Below are positions 7,928 through 17,753 of a stretch of DNA of 58,794 bases, one piece after another. Both the position numbers and the translations under genes were made by a program. The notes under the pieces are model-generated. The model ran no database searches and was not told where the DNA came from. It saw only the letters and a program-made list of their open reading frames with translations. The stretch comes from an uncultured Prevotellaceae bacterium (lineage in GTDB: Bacteria > Bacteroidota > Bacteroidia > Bacteroidales > Bacteroidaceae): NCBI GenBank assembly GCA_946407895.1, contig CAMJQA010000015.1:1-58794 (forward strand), written 5' to 3'. Position 1 is the first letter of the stretch. Every line of letters starts with the position of its first letter.

Positions 7928-10900
7928 TTACATTGTTTTCAATACATTAAAACGCAATGAGAACGACTCATCATCGCTCCGCACGGCATAAAGCCGCAGG
8001 CCCGGATAGCCACAGTAGGCATCATGCTCGCGTACGATTTGCCGTGCTATCAGGAAAGGAATACGCGACGACGAAGGCGCAAACATATTATCGAGTTCCT
8101 CCGGTGACAGGGACAGACCCGAGACGGAGACTGAGAACTCCACCATAGCATCGCGAACCTCGCAGACATCAAGTACCAGACGGCTGGCCTGGGGAAGGAA
8201 TTCCTGTGCCAGGATGTCAAGCAGCTTATGTAGCAGCTGGGCATCGCCCACCACACGAAGTCCCTTTGGCCAGTGGCATTCGAAGACAACGTCGCTATGG
8301 CTACGTGAGACAAGCTTTTGGAAGCCGGCCTCAAAAGCCGTCAGGAGGTCATCCACAAGCAACGGCCTGCGCCGGAAGTTGTTCTGCTCCAGCTGACGCT
8401 CAGCCTGAGCGTAGAGCAGCATATACAACCCCCTGTAATATGTAAGCAGCTCGTTCAGTTCGTTCACCTCGTCCATAGACGTCTCATGCGTCTGCATTGC
8501 CTCAAGCATCTGCTGGGCCCTGGCCGGATAGTACATGGTCTCATGTTTTATGGTGCTAAGGCAATTGTCAAGAATCTGATTCATGACGTAGAGGCGGTTC
8601 TCCTCGAATGACAGCTTCTGCTTCTCCTCGAGTCCAGAGGTCAATGTGGCAGCCTGCTGACGTACAGCCGCATAACGGTTATTCACATCCTGCATTATAC
8701 CATTGACAGAATCATACAACGAGGCATCGTCCTGAACCAACGACAGTATGTCACTGCGCATCTGACCAGCCTCCTGCAGGAACGTGTCACCCTCGAGAAG
8801 AGACTGCAGGGTAGCCGCATTCCCATTCCCATAGCGGGAAACAGACTCACGGGCACGACGTATCAACTCGCGGAAATCAGACACCAAATCCCTGTACTGG
8901 CGATCGGACCGCAGACGCCCGCGCAGGAACAGGAAATAGAACAGAAGACCTGCCAGCAAGGCAAAGACAACCAGGAGGACATAGACGAGAATGCCATCAG
9001 CCTGCAGCTTCTCCATCTGAAGGCAATAGGCGGCAATGCTGTTGTCCTGGGTGAAGAGTTTATGCAGTCGGACATACTCGGTATTGTTCGTGTTGTAAAC
9101 GTCCCAACGATGCAGGGCCAGGGCGGATATGGATATCTGGTTACGCAGAGATACGACAAAGGCGGTATCGATGGGTATCGAGAGTGTATGCAACAGAGAA
9201 TCGCCCATAAGGAGAGCATCCTCGTAGTGCTCCATGACATTGGCATTACAGATGGAGTCAAAAGCCGCCTGTGGAGACTCGAAGACAGCCGGACGAGCTG
9301 CAGAAAAAGTGAAGAACAGGCAGAGGAGCATGACAACCCTGGGCAGGCGGAACCAGAAACGGCTACCCTTGCCAAGCGTGCTTGACACTCCGAACTGGCA
9401 TACACTGAAGGTCTGCGACAGCTTGCGGTAGTTATTGATAATACCCTTGCAGTTCATGATGCCAAAGCCCGAGCCTTTCTCCGTACCCGGCTTTCCTATA
9501 TCGCGCGCATTATAAACCTTATTATCATTAAGTACGGCCACATCATCTGTGGTCAGCCCTATCCCAGTGTCAGCAACGCCAATCTCCACATAATTCTCCT
9601 GCTCGTTCACCTCCACCTGAACAGTTCCACCTGCGGGCGTAAACTTGCGAGCATTGTCCACAAGCGTATTTATCATGAAAAGCGTCAGGGCTTCATCTGC
9701 CTTGACTACGGCATCAGTGTGTGGAATAAGCAGGTCAACATTCTTCTTGTTAAAGGCGAAGCGGGAATGTGCAATAACATCGAGCAGCTTTTGGAGCGGG
9801 AAGGTACTGACATGGAGGTTGAGACGGCCATGGCTCATCTTAATCCAGTCGGTGAGCACATTGTTCGTATGCTGAATCTCACGCGACAATTCACTGGCAT
9901 AGAGCAGTGCCTGCACGTCAACCTGATTCTTAGCCTGCATCTTCTTTATCTCGGCAAGCATACGGTCGAGATAGGGAATAATGGAATAGACCAGTGCCAC
10001 CTTGGCCCTACGCTCAAAGTTACCCGAACGATAGTTCTCAATATGCAAACGACTCACCTCGACGTCGTCGCGACTGATATCAATCTCATCGGCCAGGCGG
10101 CCCTGAACGTTCTCCACGCTCTCCACAAAAGACCGATAAACATCAGAATTCCGGAAATCGGAGATATAACGATGTTGCACCCTGGCACGCGACTTCATAC
10201 GATGAGTCAGCAGCACAAAGAGCACTGCAGAAATAACGATGAGTACAAGCAGGACTGTAGTGCGGAGGCGAATGGACTGCAGCTCCATTGTCAGTTCCTG
10301 AAGACGCGTCTCAGATTCATAGTTCTGACGCGACTGGTCGAGCAGGTCGAGATAGATGTTGCGGTTGTAGTCGGACATCTGCTTGTTGCCCAGAGCGCTA
10401 TAGGCCAGGCTCATCTTCTCCCGGATACCAGCCATCCAGGGTTTTACGGAGTAAGAGCTACGCGACTTCTGGTCCTCCACAAGTGCCAAGGCATAATGGA
10501 ATGCCCGGAATGCCTGGTCGTACTCCCCCTCGCTAAAATAGGTCTCGCCCAGGGTGCGATAGGCACAAGCCGTCTGGAACAAGTCCTTTATAGAAGTAAA
10601 GAGCGCAATGGCATGACGCGACAGGGAGACACAAAGGTCATCCCCTGCCCCCCATTCAATATGGCGTCCGTAGATGTAGTCCAACGATGCGCCTCGGTTC
10701 TGCTGAATCCAATGATAGCGTACAGAATCGGACAGCAAGGTTGCGAAGGACTGGATGGTGTTAGCCTCAAAATACACATACCCCCTGCCCATAGCCATCG
10801 TATAGGTTCGGAACAGATGGTCAAACTCAGTCAGACAGACCTCAAGACTGTCGCCTACAATCAGTCCGCCACTGCCCAGCATATAGTTATAGTTGAGCCA

Positions 10901-11476
10901 CTGGGCCGTGTCGCGCCCATCCTGAATGGGTGTGTAGGCAAGCGAAATCTCATCGATTGCCGCAGAATCAAGGCCAAGGTAATAATAATATGTGCTGGAT
11001 ACGATGTGCAGTTCGGAACTGGCATAGTTCACCAGGCGCTGATAGCGTTCATTCACGTCCTCGTTGCCCTCTCCTATCCTGTCGAGTATCTTTATGGCCC
11101 GGTTACGGCACTTAAAGAATGTCTCGCCATCACCTATGCGCTGTGCAATCTTCATCATCAGGACATCAGCACAGAGGTGAATATACTGGTTGCGTGTGTT
11201 TTTACGAACTTGCGACAGAATATTCTGCGCTATGTCGAATTTCATCTGCTGATAGGCCACAAATGCCCTGTTCACCATAGCCTCGTAGCGACCATCGGCA
11301 TAATCGCCCGAGGCGTGATAAGCCTGGTTGGCAAAGTAAAGAGCACTATCGATGCTTATGTAGCGAAAACGATAGGAGCGGTCGTTGTAATAGTCAACAG
11401 AAGACTTGTCCTTGCTCACATTCACGGAGCAGGCCACCAGAAGCAGGATGAGGGGCAAGGAACAGAGGTACTTCAT
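7928..11476 (-). CDS. Giant sensor with two fused kinase-like modules (DUF5112/DUF5113-like)
   Basis: Numbering is from a GTG codon at 11488; the preferred ATG at 11476 gives MKYLCSLPLILLLVAC, a lipoprotein-type signal. Module 1: extracytoplasmic TPR-like domain (about 30-400), membrane helix 409-429, a helical dimerisation region with His540 in EIQHTNNVL, then an intact ATPase domain (N-box NTLVDNARK at 607, DTGIG at 640, GSGFGI at 672). Module 2: hydrophobic helix 718-731, a short extracytoplasmic domain, membrane helix 833-856, coiled coil, His982 in TIKHETMYYP, and an ATPase-like fold that lacks N, G1 and G2 motifs. One module thus has a clear ATP site and the other the more classical histidine. 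The DUF5112/DUF5113 labels are from memory of Bacteroidales families. The response regulator follows directly. Confidence 0.85.
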   Translation of the reverse strand: MKYLCSLPLILLLVACSVNVSKDKSSVDYYNDRSYRFRYISIDSALYFANQAYHASGDYADGRYEAMVNRAFVAYQQMKFDIAQNILSQVRKNTRNQYIHLCADVLMMKIAQRIGDGETFFKCRNRAIKILDRIGEGNEDVNERYQRLVNYASSELHIVSSTYYYYLGLDSAAIDEISLAYTPIQDGRDTAQWLNYNYMLGSGGLIVGDSLEVCLTEFDHLFRTYTMAMGRGYVYFEANTIQSFATLLSDSVRYHWIQQNRGASLDYIYGRHIEWGAGDDLCVSLSRHAIALFTSIKDLFQTACAYRTLGETYFSEGEYDQAFRAFHYALALVEDQKSRSSYSVKPWMAGIREKMSLAYSALGNKQMSDYNRNIYLDLLDQSRQNYESETRLQELTMELQSIRLRTTVLLVLIVISAVLFVLLTHRMKSRARVQHRYISDFRNSDVYRSFVESVENVQGRLADEIDISRDDVEVSRLHIENYRSGNFERRAKVALVYSIIPYLDRMLAEIKKMQAKNQVDVQALLYASELSREIQHTNNVLTDWIKMSHGRLNLHVSTFPLQKLLDVIAHSRFAFNKKNVDLLIPHTDAVVKADEALTLFMINTLVDNARKFTPAGGTVQVEVNEQENYVEIGVADTGIGLTTDDVAVLNDNKVYNARDIGKPGTEKGSGFGIMNCKGIINNYRKLSQTFSVCQFGVSSTLGKGSRFWFRLPRVVMLLCLFFTFSAARPAVFESPQAAFDSICNANVMEHYEDALLMGDSLLHTLSIPIDTAFVVSLRNQISISALALHRWDVYNTNNTEYVRLHKLFTQDNSIAAYCLQMEKLQADGILVYVLLVVFALLAGLLFYFLFLRGRLRSDRQYRDLVSDFRELIRRARESVSRYGNGNAATLQSLLEGDTFLQEAGQMRSDILSLVQDDASLYDSVNGIMQDVNNRYAAVRQQAATLTSGLEEKQKLSFEENRLYVMNQILDNCLSTIKHETMYYPARAQQMLEAMQTHETSMDEVNELNELLTYYRGLYMLLYAQAERQLEQNNFRRRPLLVDDLLTAFEAGFQKLVSRSHSDVVFECHWPKGLRVVGDAQLLHKLLDILAQEFLPQASRLVLDVCEVRDAMVEFSVSVSGLSLSPEELDNMFAPSSSRIPFLIARQIVREHDAYCGYPGLRLYAVRSDDESFSLRFNVLKTM

Positions 11477-11502
11477 GACAGACCACACACATTAACGTAC
11501 AC

Positions 11503-12201
11503 TTAGAATTGTGAAGCACAGACAACAGCCTGGACTGAGATGTAAACGAGCGTCACGGCAAAGAACAGACCGATAACAGAGAGGTCAGACTGGATGAATC
11601 CCGTCTTGGTAAACGTATCGGAATAGAAAGTGCGGCTGAAGCCCACCTTACGATTCACATAACTGTAGATAAAATAGATGAGCAGTCCGGCAAGAGTGCC
11701 AAAGCATGCACCGACAAGGATGTCGCCCGGATAGTGGACGCCCAGATGGATGCGGCTGTAGGAACAGAGAGCCGCATAGCAATAGAGGATTGAGGTTACA
11801 CCGGCATTACGGAACAGAAGGGACAGGAAGATGGCAGCCCCGAAGGTATTTGAGGCATGACTCGAGAAGAAGCCATACAGCCCTCCCCGATACCCATTGA
11901 CGCAATTCACCATGCTGAATAACTCGGGGTCGTGGGTAGGCCTGAAGCGATGGAAAAAAGGCTTTGCCAGATGGCTGCTCACCTGATCGGTAACCAGAAT
12001 GAGCACAGCCACAAACAGCATGGTCAGCATGAACGAGCGCAGGCCATTATTCTTAAAGATCACATAGGCAATTATTGCCATGAGGGGCACCCAGACAGCC
12101 GTACGCGAGACGGTCCACATGAATCCGTCCAAATATAGGGAATCAGTCCCATTCAAGGCAAGGAAAAGGGCTCTGTCCCACGACAACAATTGCTCTAACA
12201 T
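11503..12201 (-). CDS. PAP2 family membrane phosphatase
   Basis: This 232-residue membrane protein carries the three-part PAP2 acid-phosphatase signature: KPFFHRFRPTHD (about 79-90), FFSSHASN (about 111-118) and SRIHLGVHYPGD (about 148-159). These supply the catalytic His residues and the Lys/Arg phosphate-binding residues. Six or so hydrophobic segments surround them. Relatives dephosphorylate undecaprenyl diphosphate, phosphatidylglycerophosphate or lipid A phosphates; the substrate here is not determinable. It is 27 nt after batE and just before the sensor gene, which suggests co-transcription with the Bat cluster. Confidence 0.88.
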   Translation of the reverse strand: MLEQLLSWDRALFLALNGTDSLYLDGFMWTVSRTAVWVPLMAIIAYVIFKNNGLRSFMLTMLFVAVLILVTDQVSSHLAKPFFHRFRPTHDPELFSMVNCVNGYRGGLYGFFSSHASNTFGAAIFLSLLFRNAGVTSILYCYAALCSYSRIHLGVHYPGDILVGACFGTLAGLLIYFIYSYVNRKVGFSRTFYSDTFTKTGFIQSDLSVIGLFFAVTLVYISVQAVVCASQF

Positions 12202-12228
12202 AACTTTATAATTTATTATATATCTGAG

Positions 12229-12987
12229 TTATATTACTTCCAAGTCTTTCTTCTGAATCCACCCCATCTTTCCGTCAGCCACCTTAACTTCGCACCATTC
12301 CTTCATCTCATTGTCGCTGATGTTTACCTTGGTACCCTCGTGGAGTACGAACAGGTCGTTTCCGCTGTCGGACGGTGTGCTTTTAACCGTGACGGCCGGA
12401 GACACGATGATAGCTGCATTACGATTGCGCAGGTAGGACCTCTGCTGGAAGGCACATACATTGCCCAGGATGGTCAGGAAGATAAATACGAAGGTGAGGT
12501 AGAAACCAAACTTACGCATGGAATACCTGCGCGAGAAGAAGAACACGCTCAGGGATACAAGCGCCAACAGGAAAAGGATGATACACGTCACGGCCCACTG
12601 CTGGAGGCTCATGATGTTCGTCAGCCACCGATACCAACTCACGAAGAACATTTCATGACGAGGCGTGATGCGATCGATTGTCTTGCTGCGGGCCATATCG
12701 AGGTTGAAGCGGATATCTCCGTCGCCGGGATTGAGCAGATATGCCCTCTCGAACCACAGCACGGCGCGTGCCATATCGTCCATACGATAGTAGCAGCAGC
12801 CCAGGTTGTAACATACGCTGGCATCCTGAACGGAGTCGGCCACCTGTAGATACTTCTGCTGCGCCTGCTCGTAGTCTTCACGTGCATAGGCACTGTCAGC
12901 CTCCACCTTCAGTTGAGAAAGTTCCTGTGCACCGGCACAAAGACCGGCGTACAGCAGCACTGAGAATATGATGATAATCTTTTTCAT
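12229..12987 (-). CDS. batE: BatE: TPR and SH3-domain membrane protein
   Basis: The 252-residue protein has a signal peptide (cleavage near CAGA-QE), two or three TPR units (EDYEQAQQKYLQVAD, CYNLGCCYYRMDD, LWFERAYLLNPGD), two membrane helices (about 135-152 and 160-180) and a C-terminal bacterial SH3 domain (about 195-252, ending GWIQKKDLEVI). This layout and its place as last of batA-B-C-D-E identify BatE. In Bacteroides fragilis the Bat locus contributes to oxygen tolerance; biochemical roles of the individual proteins are poorly known. Confidence 0.88.
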   Translation of the reverse strand: MKKIIIIFSVLLYAGLCAGAQELSQLKVEADSAYAREDYEQAQQKYLQVADSVQDASVCYNLGCCYYRMDDMARAVLWFERAYLLNPGDGDIRFNLDMARSKTIDRITPRHEMFFVSWYRWLTNIMSLQQWAVTCIILFLLALVSLSVFFFSRRYSMRKFGFYLTFVFIFLTILGNVCAFQQRSYLRNRNAAIIVSPAVTVKSTPSDSGNDLFVLHEGTKVNISDNEMKEWCEVKVADGKMGWIQKKDLEVI

Positions 12988-13011
12988 AAAGCATTGTGTC
13001 TGATTAAATTA

Positions 13012-14859
13012 CTACTTTCTGATAACCGCATCAAGTTTACTTATTACGTCAGAGGCCTCCTCAAAGACCTTCTCCATCGTTACGCCGGAATTGCCCTGTG
13101 CATAGCGTGCAAACTCGCATTCGCTCAGTACATCGAGGTAACTGCCTACGATGCTTTCATCCACGCCACGGCCCGTCAGCACGTTGCTCACGTTCTCCTT
13201 GTTCAGTTCCGTAACGGGCAGGTTCAGCTTGTCGCCGGCATAACCCAGCAGGGCATGCATCACTTCCTCGTAGAAGGCATTGCTCTCCTTGGCCTTCATC
13301 AGCCGGGCTGCATTACGCAGGCGCTTCGTAGCCTCCTTGCCAGCCTTCTTGCCACGCAGTTTGGATTGGTTGGCACGTTCCTTTGCCTGACGGTAGAAGA
13401 TGATGAGAGCCAGACCGAACAACACAGCCAGAATGGCATAGGTTAGCCAGTACATTGTGGTTCCAAAGAATCCAGAAGCCTCAGCTGAGGCTTTGAGGCC
13501 GCTCATCTTGATGTAGCGTATGTCGTCGTTGAGCACCTTCAGATCCTCTTGCTCATGCGAGGCCACCGTAGAACGGTTCTTGCCCTTTGCTACCTGGATG
13601 CTGAAGGAGTCGGTCTTGAGTGTCTTGTACTCGCTGCTCTCGGGGTCGAAGTAGCTGAACTCCACTGGAGCTATCTCATACTTGCCACCATGACGTGGCA
13701 CTACGACGTAATCGTAGATTACATTGCCCTTTGCGCCGGTAGTGGTTGAGGTGGTCTTGTCCTCCATCTTCGGGTCATAGACCTCAAAGTCCTTGGGGAA
13801 GTCCACTTGGGGTGCCTTCATCAGCTTCATGTTTCCCTGTCCGCTGATGACCAGTCGCAGGGTGGCTGCATCGTTGGCATCGAGTTCCTGAGGCGTCAGG
13901 CTGCCCGTCAGTGAGAACTGGCCCACAGCACCTGAGAAGTTATCGGGCTTGGGCGTAGGCAGTGGCATCACCTCGATGTCGATAGCCGGAGTGACAATGC
14001 TGCGTCGTACAATCTGCGACAGGCTGCCGCCGCCAAAGAAGATGTCGAAGGGATCCATGCTGGTGTTCTGCACCTCGACCTGAGCGTCAAACGTGATGCT
14101 GGGTACCTTCAGACGGCCCGTCTTCTGGGGAAAGAGCACATACTGGCGCCAGATGGCCGTGCCGTAATTGCGTCCGTTTACACGCTCGTACTTCAGAGAC
14201 ATCTGCGCCTTGGCATTCACCTCCTGCACGTGGCATCCGTCAAGCTGAGGCATTTCGCCCGCCAGTTGCTGAATGTTTACCAGGGTGTAAAGCTTATAGG
14301 TGAGCAAGACAGCCTCCTGCTCGAAAATCTTGCGTTTGCTGGCCGTTACGGTGATGTAGAGGTCCTTGCCGCTTCCGGCTGAAGCCTCCTGCTGCTGACG
14401 TCCCTGCTGTCCGCCTGCTGATTGCTGTTGCTGCTGCTGTGCACCACCCGATGTCGAACCGTCTGACGCAGGCAGCACCTCTATTTCCGACGTACCGCTG
14501 TGTACGGTCTTACCCTTTACAACAACAGTAGCAGCAGGCAGGGTGACCTTGCCTTCCTCGGTGGCGACCACCGTATAGGTGAAGGTAGTGGTACTGCTCG
14601 ACGTGGTCTTGCCATTCGCCATGGTGAAGCTGCTGGATGTACTGGTGCTGGGGCCATAGAGAACACGTAAGCCCTCGAAGTCGCCCACCTGGAGGTCTTC
14701 AACATCCGAGGCATTCACCACATAGCTAACTCTGAACTGGCGGCCTGCCTCCACCTGCCTGGGTGCCTGCAACTTCACGCTCACCTGGGCCCGAACGGCC
14801 AGAGAAAGCATGCTGAAAAGTAGGATGAGTATAAAGTTATGTCGTTTCATATCGTTCAT
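13012..14859 (-). CDS. batD: BatD: oxygen-tolerance protein
   Basis: The 615-residue protein has a signal peptide (cleavage after VRA), several beta-sandwich repeats, and a C-terminal membrane helix (about 475-497) followed by a cytoplasmic helical tail. This matches BatD. A Gln/Gly/Ser-rich low-complexity insert (about 137-165, including QQQQQQ) separates the first two beta domains. A second in-frame ATG at 14850 sits nearer the signal sequence and is an equally good start. The gene is 13 nt after batC and 24 nt before batE. BatD is expected to present large extracytoplasmic domains of the VWA complex. Confidence 0.9.
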   Translation of the reverse strand: MNDMKRHNFILILLFSMLSLAVRAQVSVKLQAPRQVEAGRQFRVSYVVNASDVEDLQVGDFEGLRVLYGPSTSTSSSFTMANGKTTSSSTTTFTYTVVATEEGKVTLPAATVVVKGKTVHSGTSEIEVLPASDGSTSGGAQQQQQQSAGGQQGRQQQEASAGSGKDLYITVTASKRKIFEQEAVLLTYKLYTLVNIQQLAGEMPQLDGCHVQEVNAKAQMSLKYERVNGRNYGTAIWRQYVLFPQKTGRLKVPSITFDAQVEVQNTSMDPFDIFFGGGSLSQIVRRSIVTPAIDIEVMPLPTPKPDNFSGAVGQFSLTGSLTPQELDANDAATLRLVISGQGNMKLMKAPQVDFPKDFEVYDPKMEDKTTSTTTGAKGNVIYDYVVVPRHGGKYEIAPVEFSYFDPESSEYKTLKTDSFSIQVAKGKNRSTVASHEQEDLKVLNDDIRYIKMSGLKASAEASGFFGTTMYWLTYAILAVLFGLALIIFYRQAKERANQSKLRGKKAGKEATKRLRNAARLMKAKESNAFYEEVMHALLGYAGDKLNLPVTELNKENVSNVLTGRGVDESIVGSYLDVLSECEFARYAQGNSGVTMEKVFEEASDVISKLDAVIRK

Positions 14860-14872
14860 TCGCTATCTGTTT

Positions 14873-15562
14873 TTACCATTGTTTCTGAAGTCGTTTCTGG
14901 TTGGGCTGCTGCTGGGCACGCTGAATCTTATCCTGCGTAGCTTTTTCGTCCTGCATGGCAGCCTTCAGCATCTGCTCGGCATTCTCCTTGCTCATCTGGT
15001 CGGGCTGAGGCTTCTGCTCTTCCTTCTGTTCGTTTTGCTGTTCCTGCTTCTGCTGTTCCTGCTTGTCTTGTTCGTTCTTCTCGTCCTGTCCGTTCTCGTT
15101 CTGCTCCTGGTCTTGATTGTCGCTGCCTCCCTGGTTGTTTTTCAGCTGATAGAGGCAGAGGGCGTAGTTGTAGCGCGTCTGGTCGTTGGTGGGATCGTTG
15201 CGCAGGGCGTTCTGGTAGCAGGCCAGAGCCTTGTCGAACTGCTTTGCACTCTGGAGCACTACGCCCATGTTGTGGTACATCTTTGCCTTGCGCTCTTTGT
15301 TGCGCTCGAACTTTACTGCCGAGTCGTACTCCTTCATGGCATCCTCAGCCTTGTTCTGGAAGAGCAGTGCATTTCCCAGGTTGTAGTGAGCCTGTGGATT
15401 TGTGTTGTCAAACTCAATGGCCTTCTGGTACTGCACCTGTGCCTTTGAGAAGAGTGTGTCCTTTGCCAGCCTGTTTCCGCGCCTAATATAGTCGCGGTCA
15501 TTCTGCCCTGCTGCATTCATTGAGCAGAGGAGCACACACATTATGATGTAGATCTGTTTCAT
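14873..15562 (-). CDS. batC: BatC: TPR protein
   Basis: The 229-residue protein has a signal peptide (cleavage near NAAG-QN), three TPR units (about 35-135, e.g. NPQAHYNLGNALLFQNKAED), then a highly charged Gln/Glu/Lys-rich tail (about 140-200) and a short basic end. It is exported and probably periplasmic. The acidic, glutamine-rich tail is also common in homologues. It lies 23 nt after batB and 13 nt before batD. Confidence 0.88.
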   Translation of the reverse strand: MKQIYIIMCVLLCSMNAAGQNDRDYIRRGNRLAKDTLFSKAQVQYQKAIEFDNTNPQAHYNLGNALLFQNKAEDAMKEYDSAVKFERNKERKAKMYHNMGVVLQSAKQFDKALACYQNALRNDPTNDQTRYNYALCLYQLKNNQGGSDNQDQEQNENGQDEKNEQDKQEQQKQEQQNEQKEEQKPQPDQMSKENAEQMLKAAMQDEKATQDKIQRAQQQPNQKRLQKQW

Positions 15563-15585
15563 ACGCTATCTTTTGTTCGCTAATG

Positions 15586-16614
15586 CTATTCTTTCCTGCG
15601 AAGCAGTTTCGAGATTTGTATTCTGTGATTCTGGCGCTCCATGATGAAGATATCCATCAGCAGGAAGATGAGGCCCAGGATGATGAAGCCCTGGTACTGC
15701 TCGTCGAACTCGCTGTATATCTGGCTCTCCATCTTGGCCTTGGCCAGACGGTCGACCTGCTCGGAGAGTTTCTCCTGTGCCGAGCTGCTGTTGTCAACGT
15801 ATATATACGAGCCGTTTCCGGCCTGGGCTATCTCGCGACACATATCCTCGTTGAGCTTCGACACCACTACGTTGCCCTCTTCGTCGGTGATGTACTGATT
15901 TGAGCCGGGCATGGGTATGGGAGCTCCTGCGGGGTCGCCGATGCCCAGTATATATACCCTTACGCCGCGACTGGCAGCCTCCTTGGCAGCCTCTACTGCG
16001 CCGCCTTCGTTATCCTCGCCGTCGGTGATGAGGAAGATGGCCCGGCTGACGTTCTCCTGCTGGGTGAAGCTGCGCATGGCCAGGTTGATGGCCGCAGCTA
16101 CGTCGGTACCCTGCACGGCTATCATCTGTGGGCTGATGGTCTCCAGGAACATCTTGGCGCTGACGTAGTCGCTGGTGATGGGCAGCTGTGTGAAGGCCTG
16201 TCCGGCAAAGACGACCAGGCCTACCTTGTCGTCCTTCATGCCGTCCACCATATTGCTGAGCATCATCTTGGCCTTGTCCAGCCTGTTTGGCTTTACGTCC
16301 TGTGCCATCATGGAGTTGCTGACGTCCAGGCAGACGATGGCTTCTATGCCCTGCCGCTCACGCGTTTCAATTTTTGTGCCGTACTGGGGACGTGCCAGGG
16401 CAATGATGAAGCAGGCCAGGGCGGCGATGGAGAGCCAGAACTTCAGTTCGGGACGCACCTTGGAGACGTCGATGAGCAGGTCTTTGAGCAGTTCGGGGTC
16501 GCCGTAGCGCCGCAGGTTTCGCTTCTGGCAGTACATGGCGTAGTAGTGTAGCAGCACCAGCACGGCCAGTGCCAGCAGCAGGGTGAGATATTGTGGATTC
16601 TCGAATCTAAACAT
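15586..16614 (-). CDS. batB: BatB: VWA-domain membrane protein
   Basis: The 342-residue protein has two N-terminal membrane helices (about 8-26, 58-76), a von Willebrand A domain from about residue 88 with the MIDAS metal motif DVSNS followed by the conserved Thr in GTDVAAA and Asp in TDGED, and a C-terminal membrane helix (about 308-325). This is the BatA/BatB layout, with the VWA domain on one membrane face for metal-dependent protein contact. It follows batA after a 75-nt gap that shows no obvious promoter. Confidence 0.9.
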   Translation of the reverse strand: MFRFENPQYLTLLLALAVLVLLHYYAMYCQKRNLRRYGDPELLKDLLIDVSKVRPELKFWLSIAALACFIIALARPQYGTKIETRERQGIEAIVCLDVSNSMMAQDVKPNRLDKAKMMLSNMVDGMKDDKVGLVVFAGQAFTQLPITSDYVSAKMFLETISPQMIAVQGTDVAAAINLAMRSFTQQENVSRAIFLITDGEDNEGGAVEAAKEAASRGVRVYILGIGDPAGAPIPMPGSNQYITDEEGNVVVSKLNEDMCREIAQAGNGSYIYVDNSSSAQEKLSEQVDRLAKAKMESQIYSEFDEQYQGFIILGLIFLLMDIFIMERQNHRIQISKLLRRKE

Positions 16615-16689
16615 AGCAGTCTTTCTCTTGTTCTTTTAATGCACGTACACTTCTTCTTTTCTTCTTCATACACTACGATGGGGCCTCTC

Positions 16690-17688
16690 CTATGGCAACC
16701 TCTTGAGCAGGGTGTTGCGGAGCAGTATTTCCAGCAGCAGGGCCAGCACGGCCACGAGCATGAAGGGCAGGAAGGCCTCGTAGCGCTTGGTATAGGTCTT
16801 CACGTTCATCTTGGTCTTCTCCAGCTGGTCGATTTGCTGGTACACGTCGTGCAGCTTCTTGTTGTCCGTGGCGCGGTAGAATTCTCCGTCGGTCTTCTGT
16901 GCTATTGTGGCCAGGGCCTTGGTGTCGATTTCCACGGGCACGTTGATGTACTCTATGTGTCCGCCCACGGGATATGGATAGCGTGCGGTGCCGTTGGTGC
17001 CCACTCCGATGGTATAAACCCTTATACCGAAGCTCTTTGCTATGTCGGCAGCGGTGTTGGGGCTTATCTGGCCACAGTTGTTTGTACCGTCGGTGAGCAG
17101 TATCACCACCTTGCTCTTTGCCTTGCTGTCCTTGAGCCTTGTCACGGCGTTGGCAATGCCCATGCCTATGGCGGTGCCGTCATCGATGAGTCCGCTTTGG
17201 GCCATGTCCACGCGCATGCCGTTGAGCAGGTTGAGCAGCACGGCGTGGTCCACCGTCATCGGGCACTGCGTGTAGGCTTCTCCGGCAAAGAGGGTGAGCC
17301 CTATGTTGTCATTTGGCCTGCCGTTGATGAACTCCACGGCCACCTGCTTGGCGGCCTCTATGCGGTTTGGCTTGAGGTCTTCGGCCAGCATACTGGTGCT
17401 GACGTCCATACAGAGCATGATGTCAATGCCCTCCACGTTCTGGCTGCTCCAGTTGTTGGTGGTCTGTGGGCGTGCCAGTGCCAGTATGGCTGCAGCAAGT
17501 GCTGCCAGGCGGAGCAGGAAGGGCAGGTGTATGAGCCTCTGCCTGATGGACTGTGGGGCGTATCTGAAGGCTTCGGTGCTGCTTACCTGGAGTGAGGGCA
17601 TCGTCTTGTGGTTATAGAGCAGATACCATATTATATAAGGTATGAGCAGCAGCAGCAGAAACAGATATTCGTAATTTGCAAATGTCAT
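16690..17688 (-). CDS. batA: BatA: VWA-domain membrane protein
   Basis: The 332-residue protein has two N-terminal membrane helices (about 7-24, 58-75), a VWA domain with MIDAS DVSTS, Thr in DGTAIGMG and Asp in LLTDGTNN, and a C-terminal helix (about 308-326). The DLKPNRIEAAK segment closely parallels DVKPNRLDKAK of BatB, so batA and batB are paralogues. The gene is 65 nt after the unnamed Bat-cluster gene. Confidence 0.9.
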   Translation of the reverse strand: MTFANYEYLFLLLLLIPYIIWYLLYNHKTMPSLQVSSTEAFRYAPQSIRQRLIHLPFLLRLAALAAAILALARPQTTNNWSSQNVEGIDIMLCMDVSTSMLAEDLKPNRIEAAKQVAVEFINGRPNDNIGLTLFAGEAYTQCPMTVDHAVLLNLLNGMRVDMAQSGLIDDGTAIGMGIANAVTRLKDSKAKSKVVILLTDGTNNCGQISPNTAADIAKSFGIRVYTIGVGTNGTARYPYPVGGHIEYINVPVEIDTKALATIAQKTDGEFYRATDNKKLHDVYQQIDQLEKTKMNVKTYTKRYEAFLPFMLVAVLALLLEILLRNTLLKRLP

Positions 17689-17753
17689 CGTTTATACTCA
17701 GATTTTTAATCTAACTATCTAATATATGCGTTCGGTCTTTTTGAGCCTTTTCC

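Noticed and set aside
9719..11506. 595-codon open frame antisense to the sensor kinase gene
   Set aside because: It lies wholly opposite a gene with clear kinase domains, has no family motif and no promoter, and reflects codon bias of the real gene.
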